Program-made: the position numbers and the translations under genes
Shown: piece by piece, positions 44,303 through 55,190 of the stretch
How the letters are laid out: the number at the start of each line of letters is the position of its first letter
Numbering within the stretch: the stretch's first letter is position 1
Notes under the pieces: model-generated
Told to the model about the DNA's origin: nothing
Seen by the model: only the letters and a program-made list of their open reading frames with translations
The model's database searches: none
Assembly: GCA_036417435.1 (NCBI GenBank)
Contig: CM070899.1
Coordinates: forward strand, 5,337,001-5,401,000
Source: Inia geoffrensis
Taxonomy: Eukaryota; Chordata; Mammalia; Artiodactyla; Iniidae
Reading direction: 5' to 3'
Length of the DNA: 64,000 nt

Positions 44303-44790
44303 TAATCAGGAGGTATCATATGAAAGAACATGTGAGGGTAGGCTCCTTATAACATGGAGAACAGGGAAAATTACTCTGAAGAGGGAGAGAGAGGCCAGTT
44401 CATGCAATACTTTGTAAACTAAGCTAAGGAGTCATAACTTTATCTAGAAAGACACAGAAATATCCTGAAGAAACTTAGGAAGAGAATATTAACTCAGATT
44501 TGAGTACTGACAATTTAACAAAATACAGAGGAGACAGTTTAAGAGGTAGAGAACAAAAGCGGAATATAATTATGGCATTTTAATAACGATGAAGACCTAT
44601 GTATGTCAGTATCACAGCTCTGAAGGGGACAAAAGAGAGTTGAAGGAAGAAGACATGATAATGATAATGATGCATCCACTTGGATCTGACTCCATCAAGC
44701 CTCTAGGTTTCTAGTCTGGACCACAGTGTGCAGCTCACTGAGAACGAGGATTTTGGGAGCAGGAAAGTCTGGGAAGGAGAGCAATGTGTT
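44303..44790. other. No recognised feature
   Basis: Possibly old L2-like text at 44380-44470 ('gaggccagttcatgcaatactttgtaaactaagctaag'). Nothing firm. Confidence 0.3.
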
Positions 44791-44797
44791 CAGTTAT

Positions 44798-46160
44798 TTT
44801 TTTTTTTTTAACAGATTTATTTAGAAAGAGATTTTTTATTCCATAAAAACCACCCATTTAAAGTACACAATTCAATGATTTTTTAGTATGTTCACAAGGT
44901 AGCACGACAATCACTGCAATCTAATTTTAGAATGTTTTCATCATTCCCCCAAAGAAACCTTATACCTCTCAGCAGCCCCTCCCCATTCTCACCCCTTAAC
45001 CTCAGCACCTACTAATCTACTTCCTGTCTCTATGGATTTGTCTTTTCTTGACATTTCATATAAATGGAATCAAACAATATGTGGTCTTTTGTGATTGGCT
45101 TCTTTCTCTTAGCATAATGTTTTCAAGGTTCATCCATGTTGTATCAGTATGGGTACCTCATGCCTTTTTATTGCTGAATAATATCCCACTGTACGAAGAG
45201 CCCACATTTTATTTATCCATTTATCAGACATTTGGGTTGTTTTCACTGTTTGGCTACTATAAATAATGCTCCTATGAACATTCATGTATAAGTTTTGTAT
45301 GGACCTATGTTTAATTTCTCTCGGGTATATGCCTCACTGGGGAAATGCCAAGACATATGGAAACTCTGTTTAATGTTTTGAAGGACTACCGAACTGTTTT
45401 CCAAAGCAACTGTACCCTTTTACATTCACCCCAGCCAATGTCTGAGGGCTCCAATGAGAATTTACCCACAGAGCCACTTACCCAATGTGTGCAGAGCATC
45501 CACACCCTCACCAACATTTGTTATTATCTGTCCTTTTTATTCCAGTGAGTGTGAAGTGGTATCTCACTGGGGTTTGGTTTGTACTTCTTCATGTCTAAGG
45601 ATGCTGAGTACCTTTTCATGTGCTTATTGGCCATCTGTACATCTTCTTTGGAGAAGCATCCATTTAAATCATTCGCCCATTTTTAAAGTCAGTTTTCTTT
45701 TTATTATTGAGTTGTAAGAGTTCTTTGTATATTTTAGATATAAGTCCCTTATCAGCTATATAACGTGCAGATACTTTCTCCCATTCTGTGAATTGTCTTC
45801 TCATTTTCTTGATAGTATAGTTTGCAGCACATATGTTTCTACTTTAGATGAAATCCAATTTATTTTTTTCTTTTATTGATACCATTTGTGTTTTGGTGTT
45901 ATGTCTAAAAAATCACTGCCTAACCCAAGGCCATGAAGATTTGCTCATATTTTCTCCTATAAGAGACTAAAGTTTTGGCTTCCACATTTCAGTTCATTAT
46001 CTATTTTGAGTTCTTTTGTATATGGAGGTAGGTAGGTCGGTTCAACTTCATTCTTCTGTATGTTGATATTCAGTTGTCCCAGCATTTGCTGAAAAGGCTA
46101 TTCTTCCCATTGAATTGTCTTGGCATCTTTGTCAAAAATCAATTGCTCATAAAATAGTGG
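44798..46160 (-). mobile_element. Ancient L1 (L1M-type), antisense, 3' half
   Basis: It starts with a T run and 'aacagatttatttag', then 'acccatttaaagtacacaattcaatgattttttag ... atggatttgtc ... catataaatggaatcaaacaatatgtggtcttttgtg': the antisense 3' end of ancient L1M elements, running into ORF2 text (about 45560-46150, '...ggtatctcactggggtttgg'). It contains a patch at about 45445-45497 that does not follow L1. No usable open frame remains. Confidence 0.85.
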
Positions 46161-47100
46161 TAGTGGGTCTAGCTTTGGACATGCTGAACTTGAGGTACCT
46201 GTGCTCTGTCTTCTTAGGAATAAGCCACATGTGTGGATAACCACGTCTTCTACTCACAGCCCAGGAATCGGTGAACTCGATGGAAGTCAGTGCATGATTA
46301 TCCACCTGTGTGATTCACAGTCGCTGCCTCATCACCCGCAGATGTGGACACTCTGAGGCATATCGCTCTTTGCTCTTGTGAAGGGACCAGTTGGTTCTCT
46401 CTCTAGTCCTGCTCTTCTATTTGGGACTCTTCTCTGATGCAGTGTATTGCTTATGCTTCCATTTTACACAGTGACACAAAACGAGGGGAGCGTTTTCCTT
46501 CTTCCTAGGAAAGGAAGTTCCTAAAGCTGATCCGTGAGAAATTTCAGCTGGGAGAAGAATGTAGCGTCAATGGGTACATTTGATGTTCATCTGTTTGTAG
46601 GCACCGAGGCTCCACGGTGTGGTGTTTCTATTTTGTATAAAGGGCTTCAAACGTGTGCCAGGCCCAACAGTTTTCTGTGTTCAGGCCAATGTTAGAGAAT
46701 TTAAATTTTTTAATTGCTAATGACTTCAGTGGGTCAGAGCTCAGGGAAAGGAAAGCCCTCTAAAGGGCCACTAATTAGAGTAAAAGAATGAAAACAGAAG
46801 ATAAAAGAGCCTGGCCTAGCCCACTGCAAATGCAAAAAAAAATTTTTTTTAATTGTGTTGTCCATACCTCTTTTCTGGCACTTTCATCTCAGATGCCTCA
46901 TGCTCCCCTTCTTGGCTACATACTACTACCCAAGGCCCAACTTTCACTCGCCCTATCCCTAGTACCACCGTCTTGCATATGGTAGGTACTCAATATCTAT
47001 CCTTCAAGTAAAAATTTAAGCAGATATGACATGTGAAAATAGATAAATAAGCAGTATTCATGTATTTATAATACAGAGAAGTCTATACTTTTTTTTAAAA
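46161..47100. other. No clear gene; L2 3'-end-like text at 46930-47000
   Basis: The text 'gccctatccctagtaccaccgtcttgcatatggtaggtactcaatatct' looks like an L2 3' end. An A9T8 stretch occurs at 46834-46850. Otherwise unremarkable. Confidence 0.35.
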
Positions 47101-47160
47101 AAATTCACATTTACTATAGTAAATTTAAAATTCTAAAGTATTTTTAAAGTATTCACATTT

Positions 47161-47282
47161 AGGGAATTCACTGGAGGTCCAGTGGTCAGAACTTGGCACT
47201 TTCAGTGCTGGGGTCCGGGTTCAATCCCTGGTCGGGGAACTAAGATCCCAAAAGCCATGTGGCTCAGACAAAAAAAAAAAAA
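47161..47282 (+). mobile_element. CHR-1-type SINE, short
   Basis: AGGGAATTCACTGGAGGTCCAGTGG head (mutated), GGTTCAATCCCTGGTCGGGGAAC, A-tail. Target duplication AAAGTATTCACA at 47146-47157 and 47283-47294. Confidence 0.92.
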
Positions 47283-47289
47283 AAAGTAT

Positions 47290-47850
47290 TCACACGTACT
47301 GAAATTATGTTTACATTAAGTATTTAACACCACCTTTATTGTGTAAAATAACTTCCACATGTGTTTACACTGTCTAAACCAATCACCATGTACACGTCTC
47401 TCAAAGATAAAAATAATAAGGTCAATATATTGACTTCCAGGGGCTCTTCTCGTTCTGAGATCTAAAAGCCTGTGATCATCATTCCAATTTCTCTTCTGTC
47501 CCTACCTCAAAGCTACATAGCAGGGGATTTAAGCAAAGATGATTAGAACCATGCAAATATGCCCAAGGACAACTGGCAGTCACACTTGTTCACACGTGCC
47601 CTCCACTGAAATACTATAAACACTCTTTGTCTGGAGTCTGAGTCAGCCTCTAAGCTGAGATGGCCATGGTGAACAAGAAAAGGTAAAACACAATTTATTT
47701 CCTTAAATATGCTAATCATAGTTCTTTTAAAATCCAGGTCGATCATTTTATTATGTCTGTGCTTACTGTCTATGTTTTCCCTTGGTGTTTGGTTAAGTCT
47801 TATCTTCTCATGTATCTGATAATTTTTGATCAAGTGCCAGTCACTGTTTA
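47290..47850. other. No recognised feature
   Basis: No repeat or gene recognised. Confidence 0.3.
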
Positions 47851-47863
47851 TGAAAACTGTACA

Positions 47864-48158
47864 GGGCTTCCCTGGTGGTGCAGTGGTTAAGAATCCGCCT
47901 GCCAGTGCAGGGGACACGGGTCCGACTCCTGGCCCGGGAAGATCCCACAACCGCAGAGCAACGAAGCCCGTGCGCCACAACTACTGAGCCTGCGCTCCAG
48001 AGCCCGTGCTCTGCAACAAGAGAAGCCACGACAATAAGAGGCCTGCGCACCACAACGAAGAGTAGCCCCCGCTTGCCTCAACTAGAGAAAGCCCATGCGC
48101 AGCAGGGAGGACCCAACACAGCCGAAAGTAAAAACAAATAAATTTATTATTAAAAAAA
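47864..48158 (+). mobile_element. CHR-type SINE, long form
   Basis: GGGCTTCCCTGGTGGTGCAGTGGTTAAG head, modules 'ccacaactactgagcctgcgctcc', 'gaagagtagcccccgcttgcctcaactagagaaagcc', tail 'aaacaaataaatttatt'. Target duplication GAAAACTGTACAG and AAAAACTGTATAG. Confidence 0.93.
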
Positions 48159-48170
48159 AAAACTGTATAG

Positions 48171-48636
48171 ATAATTCACGGCTCCTCTAGGAGGATCTGC
48201 TTTTGTTTCTAACGCGCAGGTAGGTAGGTCAGGGGTACGAACCACTCTGGGTCACCTTAATCTAGTTAGATATTTAGATGATTCAAAGCAGTACTCCAGT
48301 TCCTGAGAAGGCCAGTCTATGCCTAAGTTCACCCTTGCTCCTAAGCAGAGCTCTTATGAAAACTGGGGTGTTTACTAGGGCTCCTCGTCCCTGGCAAGGG
48401 TGCAAATACGAACTTTTTTTTTTTAATCTCCCCTGTCCCATGAATCTCCCGAAAGCTCTAACCAGCTTCTCAGTTGACAATTTCAGCAATGACAACTGTG
48501 TCAAGGGAAGAACTGGTGCCCAATGTCGGGCTTACCTGACAACCCTCTACCAAATCTTGGCTCTGCAAATCCTTTCTGCCTTGTAGCTCTCCTATGCCTT
48601 CAAACTGATTCATTTTTCCCCCCTTTGGTGTCTATT
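48171..48636. other. No recognised feature
   Basis: A 102-codon open frame (48278-48586) and an antisense one overlap. Neither has a domain. T run at 48414-48424. Confidence 0.3.
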
Positions 48637-49047
48637 TGTATTTATTTATTTATTTTAACATCTTTATTGGAGTACAATTGCTTTACAATGGTGTGTTAGT
48701 TTCTGCTTTGTAACAAAGTGAATCAGTTATACATATACATATGTTCCCATATCTCTTCCCTCTTGCATCTCCCTCCCACCCTCCCTACCCCAACCCTCTA
48801 GGTGGTCACAAAGTACCGAGCTGATCTCCCTGGGCTATGTGGCTGCTTTCCTACTAGCTATCTGTTGTACATTTGGTAGTGTACATATGTCCATGCCACT
48901 CTCTCACTTTGTCACAGCTTACCCTTCCCCCTCCCCATATCCTCAAGTCCATTCTCTAGTAGGTCTGTGGCTTTATTCCCGACTTGCCCCTAGGTTCTTT
49001 GGGACCATTTTTTTTTTTTTTGGTTTCCATATATGTGTTAGCATACA
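48637..49047 (-). other. L1 3'UTR and tail (antisense)
   Basis: It contains antisense 'agtacaattgctttacaatggtgtgttagtttctgctttgtaac' and a T run at about 49008-49021, matching the A run after ORF2 at 9913 and 30937. The tail is built of AAAT-like units rather than pure A. Confidence 0.85.
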
Positions 49048-52000
49048 CTATTTGTTTTTCTCTTTCTGACTTACTTCACTCTGCATGACAGGCTCTAGGT
49101 CCATACACCTCACTACAAATAACTCAACTTCATTTCTTTTTATGGCTGAGTAATATTCCATTGTATATATGTGCCACATCTTCTTTATCCATTCATCTGT
49201 TAATGGACACTTAGGTTGCATCCATGTCCTGGCTATTGTAAACAGAACTGCAATGAACATTTTGGTACATGACTCTTTTTGAATTATGGTTTTCTCAGGG
49301 TATATGCCCCATAGTGGGACTACTGGGTTGTATGGTAGTTCTGTTTTTAGTATTTTGAGGAACCTCCATGCTGTTCTCCATAGTGGCTGTATCAATTTAC
49401 ATTTCCACCAACAGTGCAAGAGTGTTCCCTTTTCTCCACACCCTCTCCGGCATTTAGTGTTTGTAGATTTTTTGATGGCCATTCTGACTGGCGTGAGGTG
49501 ATACCTCATTGCAGTTTTGATTTGCATTTCCCTAATGATTAGTGATGTTGGGCATCCTTTCATGTTTGTTGACAATCTGTATATCTTCTTCGGAGAAATG
49601 TGTGCTTAGATCTTCTGCCCATTTTTGGATTGGGTTGTTTGTTTTTTGATATTGAACTAGATGAGCTGCTTGTAAATTTTGCAGATTAATCCTTTGTCAG
49701 TTGCTTCATTTGCAAATATTTTCTCCCATTCAGAGGGTTGTCTTTTTGTCTTGTTTGTGGTTTCCTTTGCTGTGCAAAAGCTTTTAAGTTTCATTAGGTC
49801 TCCTTTGTTTATTTTTGTTTTTACTTCCGTTTCTCTAGGAGGTGGGTCAAAAAGAATCTTGCTGTGATTTCTGTCACAGAGTGTTCTGCCTATGTTTTCC
49901 TCTAAGAGTTTGATAAGTGTCTGGCCTTACACTTAGGTCTTTAATCCATTTTGAGTTTATTTTTGTGTATGGTGTTAGGGAGTGTTCTAATTTCATACTT
50001 TTACATGTACCTGTCCAGTTTTCCCCGCACCACTTATTGAAGAGGCTGTCTTTCCTCCACTGTATATTCTTGCCTCCTTTATCAAAGATAAGGTGACCAT
50101 ATGTGCATGGGTTTATCTCTGGGCTTTCTATCCTGTTCCACTGATCTATATTTCTGTTTTTATGCCAGTACCATACTGTCTTGACTACTGTAGCTTTGTA
50201 GTATAGCCTGAAGTCAGGGAGCCTGATTCCTCCGGCTCTGTTCTTCTTTCTCGAGATTGCTTTGGCTATTCGGAGTCTCTTGTGTTTCCATACAAATTGT
50301 GAAATTTTTTTTTTTTTTTTTTTTTTTTGCGGTACACAGGTCTCTCACTGTTGCGGCCTCTCCCGTTGCGGGCACAGGCTCCGGAAGCGCAGGCTCAGCG
50401 GCCATGGCTCACAGGCCCAGCCGCTCCACGGCATGTGGGATCTTCCCAGATCAGGACACGAACCCGCGTCCCCTGCACTGGCAGGCGAACTCTCAACCAC
50501 TGCACTACCAGGGAAGCCCAAATTGTGAAATTTTTTGTTCCAGTTCTGTGAAAAATGCCAGTGGTATTTTGATAGGGATTGCATTGAATCTGTAGGTTGC
50601 TTTCGGTAGTAGAGTCATTTTCACAATGTTGATTCTTTCAATCCAAGAAAATGGTATATGTCTCCATCTATTTGTATCATCTTTCATTTCTTTCAACAGT
50701 GTCTTATAATTTTCTGAATACAGGTCTTTTGTCTCCTTAGGTAGGTTTATTCCAAGTTATTTTATTCTTTTGGTTGCAGGGGTAAATGGGAGTGTTTTCT
50801 TAATTTCACTTTCAGATTTTTCATCATTAGTATATAGGAATGCTAGAGATTTCTGTGCATTAATTTTGTATCCTGCAACTTTACCAAATTCATCGATTAG
50901 CTCTAGCAGTTTTCTGGTGGCATCTTTAGGATTCTCTATGTGTAGTATCATGTCATCTGCAAACAGTGACAGCATTACTTCTTTTCCGATTTGGAGTCCT
51001 GTTTCTTTTTCTTCTCTGATTGCTGTGGCTAGGACTTCCAAAACTATGTTGAATAATAGTGGTGAGAGTGGGCAACCTTGTCTTGTTCCTGATCTTAGTG
51101 GAAATGCTTTCAGTTTTTCACCATTGAGAACGATGTTGGCTGTGGGTTTGTCATATATGGCCTTTCTTATGTTGAGGAAAGTTCCCTCTATGCCTACTTT
51201 CTGCAGGGTTTTTATCATAAATGGGTGTTGAATTTTGTCGAAAGCTTTCTCTGCATCTATTGAGATGATCATATGGTTTTTCTCCTTCAATTTGTTAGTA
51301 TGGTTTATCACATTGATTGACTTGCATATATTGAAGAATCCTTGCATTCCTGGGATAAACCTCACTTGATCATGGTGGATGATCCTTTTAATGTGCTGTT
51401 GGATTCTGTTTGCTAGTATTTTGTTGAGGATTTTTGCATCTATGTTCATCAGTGATATTGGCCTGTAGTTTTCTTTCTTTGTGACATCTTTGTCTGGTTT
51501 TGGTATCAGGGTGATGGTGGCCTCGTAGAATGAGTTTGAGAGTGTTCCTCCCTCTGCTATATTTTGAGTTTAGAGTTTGAGAACGATAGGTGTTAGCTCT
51601 TCTCTAAATGTTTGATCGAATTCGCCTGTGAAGCCATCTGGTCCTGGGCTTTTGTTTGTTGGAAGATTTTTAATCACAGTCTCAATTTCATTGCTTGTGA
51701 TTGGTCTGTTTATATTTACTATTTCTTCCTGGTTCAGTCTCGGAAGGTTGTACATTTCTAAGAAATTGTCCATTTCTTCCAGGTTGTCCGTTTTATTGGC
51801 ATAGAGTTGCTTGTAGTAATCTCTCATGATCCTTTGTATTTCTGCAGCGTCAGTTGTTACTTCTCCTTTTCCATTTCTAATTCTATTGATTTGAGTCTTC
51901 TCCCTTTTTTTCTTGATGAGTCTGGCTAATGGTTTATCAAATTTTTATCTTCTCAAAGAACCAGCTTTTAGTTTTATTGATCTTTGCTATTCTTTCCTTC

Positions 52001-52989
52001 ATTTCTTTTTCATTTATTTCTGATATGATCTTTATGACTTCTTTCCTTCTGCTTACACTGGGGTTTTTTTGTTCTTCTTTCTCTAATTGCTTTAGGTGTA
52101 AGGTTAGGTTGTTTGAGATGTTTCTTGTTTCTTAAGGTAGGATTGTATTGCTATAAACTTCCCTCTTAGAACTGCTTTTGCTGCATCCCATAGGTTTTGG
52201 ATCATCGTGTTTTCACTGTCATTTCTTTCTAGGTATGTTTTGATTTCCTCTTTGATTTCTTCAGTGATCTCTTGGTTATTAAGTCGCGTACTGTTTAGCC
52301 TCCATGTTTTTGTATTTTTTATAGATTTTTTCCCTGTAATTCATATCTAGTCTCATAGCGTTGTGGTTGGAAAAGATACGTGATACGATTTCAATTTTCT
52401 TAAATTTACCAAGGCTTGATTTGTGACCCAAGATATGATCTTTCCTGGACAATGTTCCATGAGCACTTGAGAAGAATGTGTATTGTGTTGTTTTGGGATG
52501 GAATGTCCTATAAATATCAATTAAGTTCATCTTGTTTAATGTATCATTTAAAGCTTGTGTTTCCTTATTTATTTTCATTTTGGATGATCTGTCCATTGGT
52601 GAAGGTGGGGTGTTAAAGTCCCCTACTATGATTGTGTTACTGTCGATTTCCCCTTTTATGGCTGTTAGTATTTGCCTTATGTATTGAGGTGCTCCTATGT
52701 TGGGTGCATAAATATTTACAATTGTTATATCTTCTTCTTGGATCGATCCCTTGATCATTATGTAGTGTCCTTCTTTGTCTCTTGTAATAGTCTTTATTTT
52801 AAAGTCTATTTTGTCTGATGAGAATTGCTACTCCAGCTTTCGATTTCCATTTGCGTGGAATATCTTTTTCCATCCCCTCACTTTCAGTTTGTATGTGTCC
52901 CTAGGTCTGAAGTGGGTCTCCTGTAGATAGCATATATATGTGTCTTGTTTTTGTATCCATTCAGCCAGTCTATGTCTTTTGGTTGGGAT
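49048..52989 (-). pseudogene. L1 ORF2, truncated and split by a SINE
   Basis: It runs from PTKRHRLAEWIQKQD (near 52985) through the endonuclease motif GDFNTPPSPMDRS, the reverse transcriptase motifs [23 protein letters not shown] text, [10 protein letters not shown] and FADD (50952-50963), to the Cys-rich [18 protein letters not shown] and the last codons SQKEKNK. The start ATG is lost by truncation. Stops and frameshifts split it into open pieces (49048-49575, 50505-50696, 50757-51449, 51570-51827, 52279-52758). The stop at 49048-49050 precedes the normal end; the family stop TAA reads CAA here. The SINE insertion removes any chance of function. Confidence 0.92.
50311..50519 (-). mobile_element. 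CHR-type SINE, short form, nested in L1
   Basis: T-tail (to 50328), GCGGTACACAGG, body, end CCAGGGAAGCCC. Target-site duplication AAATTGTGAAATTTTTT at 50294-50310 and 50520-50536, identical over 17 bases. The L1 reads continuously if the SINE and one duplicate are removed, so the SINE is younger than the L1. The body lacks two bases ('gttgcgggcacagg' where others have 'gttgcggagcacagg'). Confidence 0.96.
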
Positions 52990-53715
52990 GTTATTTTTTA
53001 ACCTTCCACCTTTTCTTGCTCTTAATAGGACTAAAACACTGCCAGGAATAGAACTCCCCAATCCAGTACAACTTAACGTGTTTAAAACGGAACCAAACGG
53101 CAACTTTCTAATATAAGTCACTCACAATTTAATTCAAGTCTTCTCTAGTTGGTCTCTACAACTTCTGCAGTTCTGAAGTTCGAGTTTTTCCCAGGTGACT
53201 AATCAAATTAGGGGATGAAGCAATGTGGAGTGTGAGAAAATAGCGATTAGGCATTACTGCTGACTAACGGAAAACCATAAAGCCCGAATTCAAACAAAGC
53301 ATTAATCAAAAGTAATGTCATCATGCACTGTAATCTAAAATCTCACACGCCTTATGGCTGGAGGCATGGAGCTCCCTTCAAAAAATGAGAGCTGAAAACT
53401 CCTAGGCACAGAGCCTGACACACCACGGATACACAAGGAATGGCAGTCCCTGGTGCCGCTGCTCCTCCTTTCCTGTCTCCCCCTGACCCCTACCTAGAGG
53501 TGGGCTGACACTGAATACAGGCTGAAATTTCAGCATAGTCCAGCTGTCTCACTACAAAGTCTCAGACTCATTCCCAAGTTTTTGCTGTACTGAATAGGAG
53601 GAGCTAGGGTCGAGGTCATAAAAATGAACCCACGAATCAAAAGAGCAAATGCTCTTGCCTACTTCTGCCGATAACTAAGGAGGAAACGATGGGTGAAGAA
53701 GACTGAAAAGTAAGA
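52990..53715. other. No recognised feature
   Basis: Flank of the - strand L1. Nothing recognised; the open frame 52828-53121 is L1 plus flank. Confidence 0.3.
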
Positions 53716-53724
53716 CCGGAACTG

Positions 53725-53835
53725 CGAGGCAAGAAATCTGAGCTTCATGCCCCTAATACCTCACTGCCTGTGAGGCCTAGGCAAGTGGCCTCTGGAGTCT
53801 GTGTCCATTTTCTCATCTGAGAAATAGGGGCTCAT
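53725..53835 (+). repeat. MIR-like fragment (sense)
   Basis: The text 'aagaaatctgagcttcatgcccc ... ggcctaggcaagtggcctctggagtctgtgtccattttctcatctgagaaatagggg' follows the sense MIR. Confidence 0.5.
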
Positions 53836-53919
53836 TCATTAGTCAACAAACACTTATTGAGCACTTACTCCATTCCAGAAAACCAGCCCCAGTCTTGAAA
53901 CTCAGGACTAGATCAGCAG

Positions 53920-54105
53920 TTCTTAACTGTGGCTACACACTTAAATAACCTGGAGATTTCAAATGAAGCAACAACAAAACACCTCATCCCAGATTAATGG
54001 ACTCTCTAAGGTAGGGCCCGGGCATGAGGTGGAGGGTGGGGAAGAGGGCCTTTTCAACTGTTGCTGGTGCCCAGTGAGGGTTAAAAACCACTGGACTTAG
54101 AGAAT
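53920..54105 (+). mobile_element. hAT-Charlie-type MITE (MER5-like)
   Basis: It reads 'gatcagcagttcttaactgtggctacacac', 'ataacctggagatttcaaatg', 'acctcatcccagattaatgg' and 'gagggttaaaaaccactgga': both ends of a MER5-type element. Confidence 0.6.
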
Positions 54106-54479
54106 TTCTAAGTTTCTGAATCTAACTTTCTATGGTTTGACAAAATGAGTATTTTTTACAGGTCACAACCCTCCAAAATAAACCAGTTTCATCAATACTT
54201 TGGAGGGAGAGTGACAGAGGGGGTGCTTCGACTGTGCTGACAATCCTAGCCCGAGGGGTCACGTTGCCTGTAAGTGTCCTCTAGCCTCACAGATGCCTCC
54301 TTGGATTCATATTCAAAAGCCACACATGTCATGTTTTAAGTGAGAATTCTCCCCAAGGGGCAGACAGATGCCTGACTCATGCCATTCTGGATTTGTTCCC
54401 TTGGATTAAAGCACTGTTTGGTCATTCATGATTTTTGTCATATCCGTTTAACGTGAGCGCTATCAATTAATCTTTTTCT

Positions 54480-54671
54480 TTAAAATCAACTCACTAGAGC
54501 AGTAAGAAGAGTATTAGCCCTACTAAATATTAAAACACACTATAGAACCTCTTTAATCAAAAGTGAGGTACTGACACATGAATAAATGCAGACCAATGGA
54601 ACATAATAGAAAATCCGGAAATAGGTTAAATTAATTAAATATGACAAAGGACAGAATCTCAAAACACTGGG
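54480..54671 (+). repeat. Old L1 ORF2 fragment, first part
   Basis: The text 'gtattagccctactaaatattaaaacacactatagaacctctttaatcaaaa ... acatgaataaatgcagaccaatggaacataatagaaaatccgg' is ancient L1 ORF2. It is continued beyond the SINE at 54956. Confidence 0.75.
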
Positions 54672-54688
54672 AGAAAATGGAATTTTAA

Positions 54689-54938
54689 AATAATTAATTA
54701 ATTAATTTGGTTGTGCTGGGTCTTAGCTGCAGCAGGGGGCTCCTTAGTTGTGGCTCGCTGGCTCCTTAGTTGCAGCACATGGGCTCCTTAATTCCGGCAG
54801 GCAGGCTCCTTAGTTGTGGCACGTGGGCTCCTTATTTGCGGCATGTATGTGGGATCTAGTTCCCTGACCAGGGATTGAACCTGGACACCCTGCATTGGGA
54901 GTGTGGAGTCTTACCCACTGCAGCACCAGGGAAGTCCC
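54689..54938 (-). mobile_element. CHR-1-type SINE (antisense) with five 22-bp tandem units
   Basis: TTAA-unit tail, 'ttggttgtgctgggtcttagctgc', five tandem units starting GGCTCCTTA or close to it (54738, 54760, 54782, 54804, 54826), then GGGATCTAGTTCCCTGACCAGGGATTG and the end ACCAGGGAAGTCCC. Target duplication AGAAAATGGAATTTTAA (54672-54688) and AGAAAATGAAATTTTTA (54939-54955). The array makes the element about 80 bases longer than the copy at 26899. Confidence 0.93.
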
Positions 54939-54955
54939 AGAAAATGAAATTTTTA

Positions 54956-55190
54956 ATAAGGGGTATTGGGATAACTGAGAAACCAGATGGAAAAGGTTCA
55001 AACTGGATCCAGCTCTCATACCATATATTTAATTCCAAATGGATCAAAGATTTAAACGTTTGAAAAAGAAAAAAGAGAAGAAACTGTACAAGTACTAGAA
55101 AAAACATAGGTGAATTCAAGCTGGTATCACAGAAAACTTTCGAGCCATGACTGAAAATCAAGAAGCAGTGAGTAAAAAAAAATTTCAAAA
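54956..55190 (+). repeat. Old L1 ORF2 fragment, second part
   Basis: Continuation of the fragment at 54480: 'ataaggggtattgggataactgagaaacc ... gatccagctctcataccatatatttaattccaaatggatcaaagatttaaacg'. Decayed. Confidence 0.75.

Larger units (their letters stand above)
48637..52989 (-). mobile_element. LINE-1 (L1), antisense, 5'-truncated, dead copy
   Basis: The 3' end lies at the left, with a TTTA-rich tail (48637-48657), then the 3'UTR, then ORF2 read rightwards to 52989. The copy breaks off in the text 'cttttggttgg', just after the start of ORF2, so ORF1 and the 5'UTR are absent. It shares subfamily features with the + L1 at 4613-10286: the same 3'UTR and the same A run after ORF2. A SINE interrupts it at 50311-50519. 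Confidence 0.93.

Noticed and set aside
50757..51449. A 230-codon reverse-transcriptase frame on the - strand as an active gene or a retron-like system
   Set aside because: It is the middle of a 5'-truncated L1 ORF2 split by a SINE. L1-specific motifs and the 3'UTR are present and no retron RNA is seen.
54738..54847. The regular 22-bp units as a CRISPR array
   Set aside because: The units are directly adjacent without spacers, lie inside a SINE, and the genome is mammalian.
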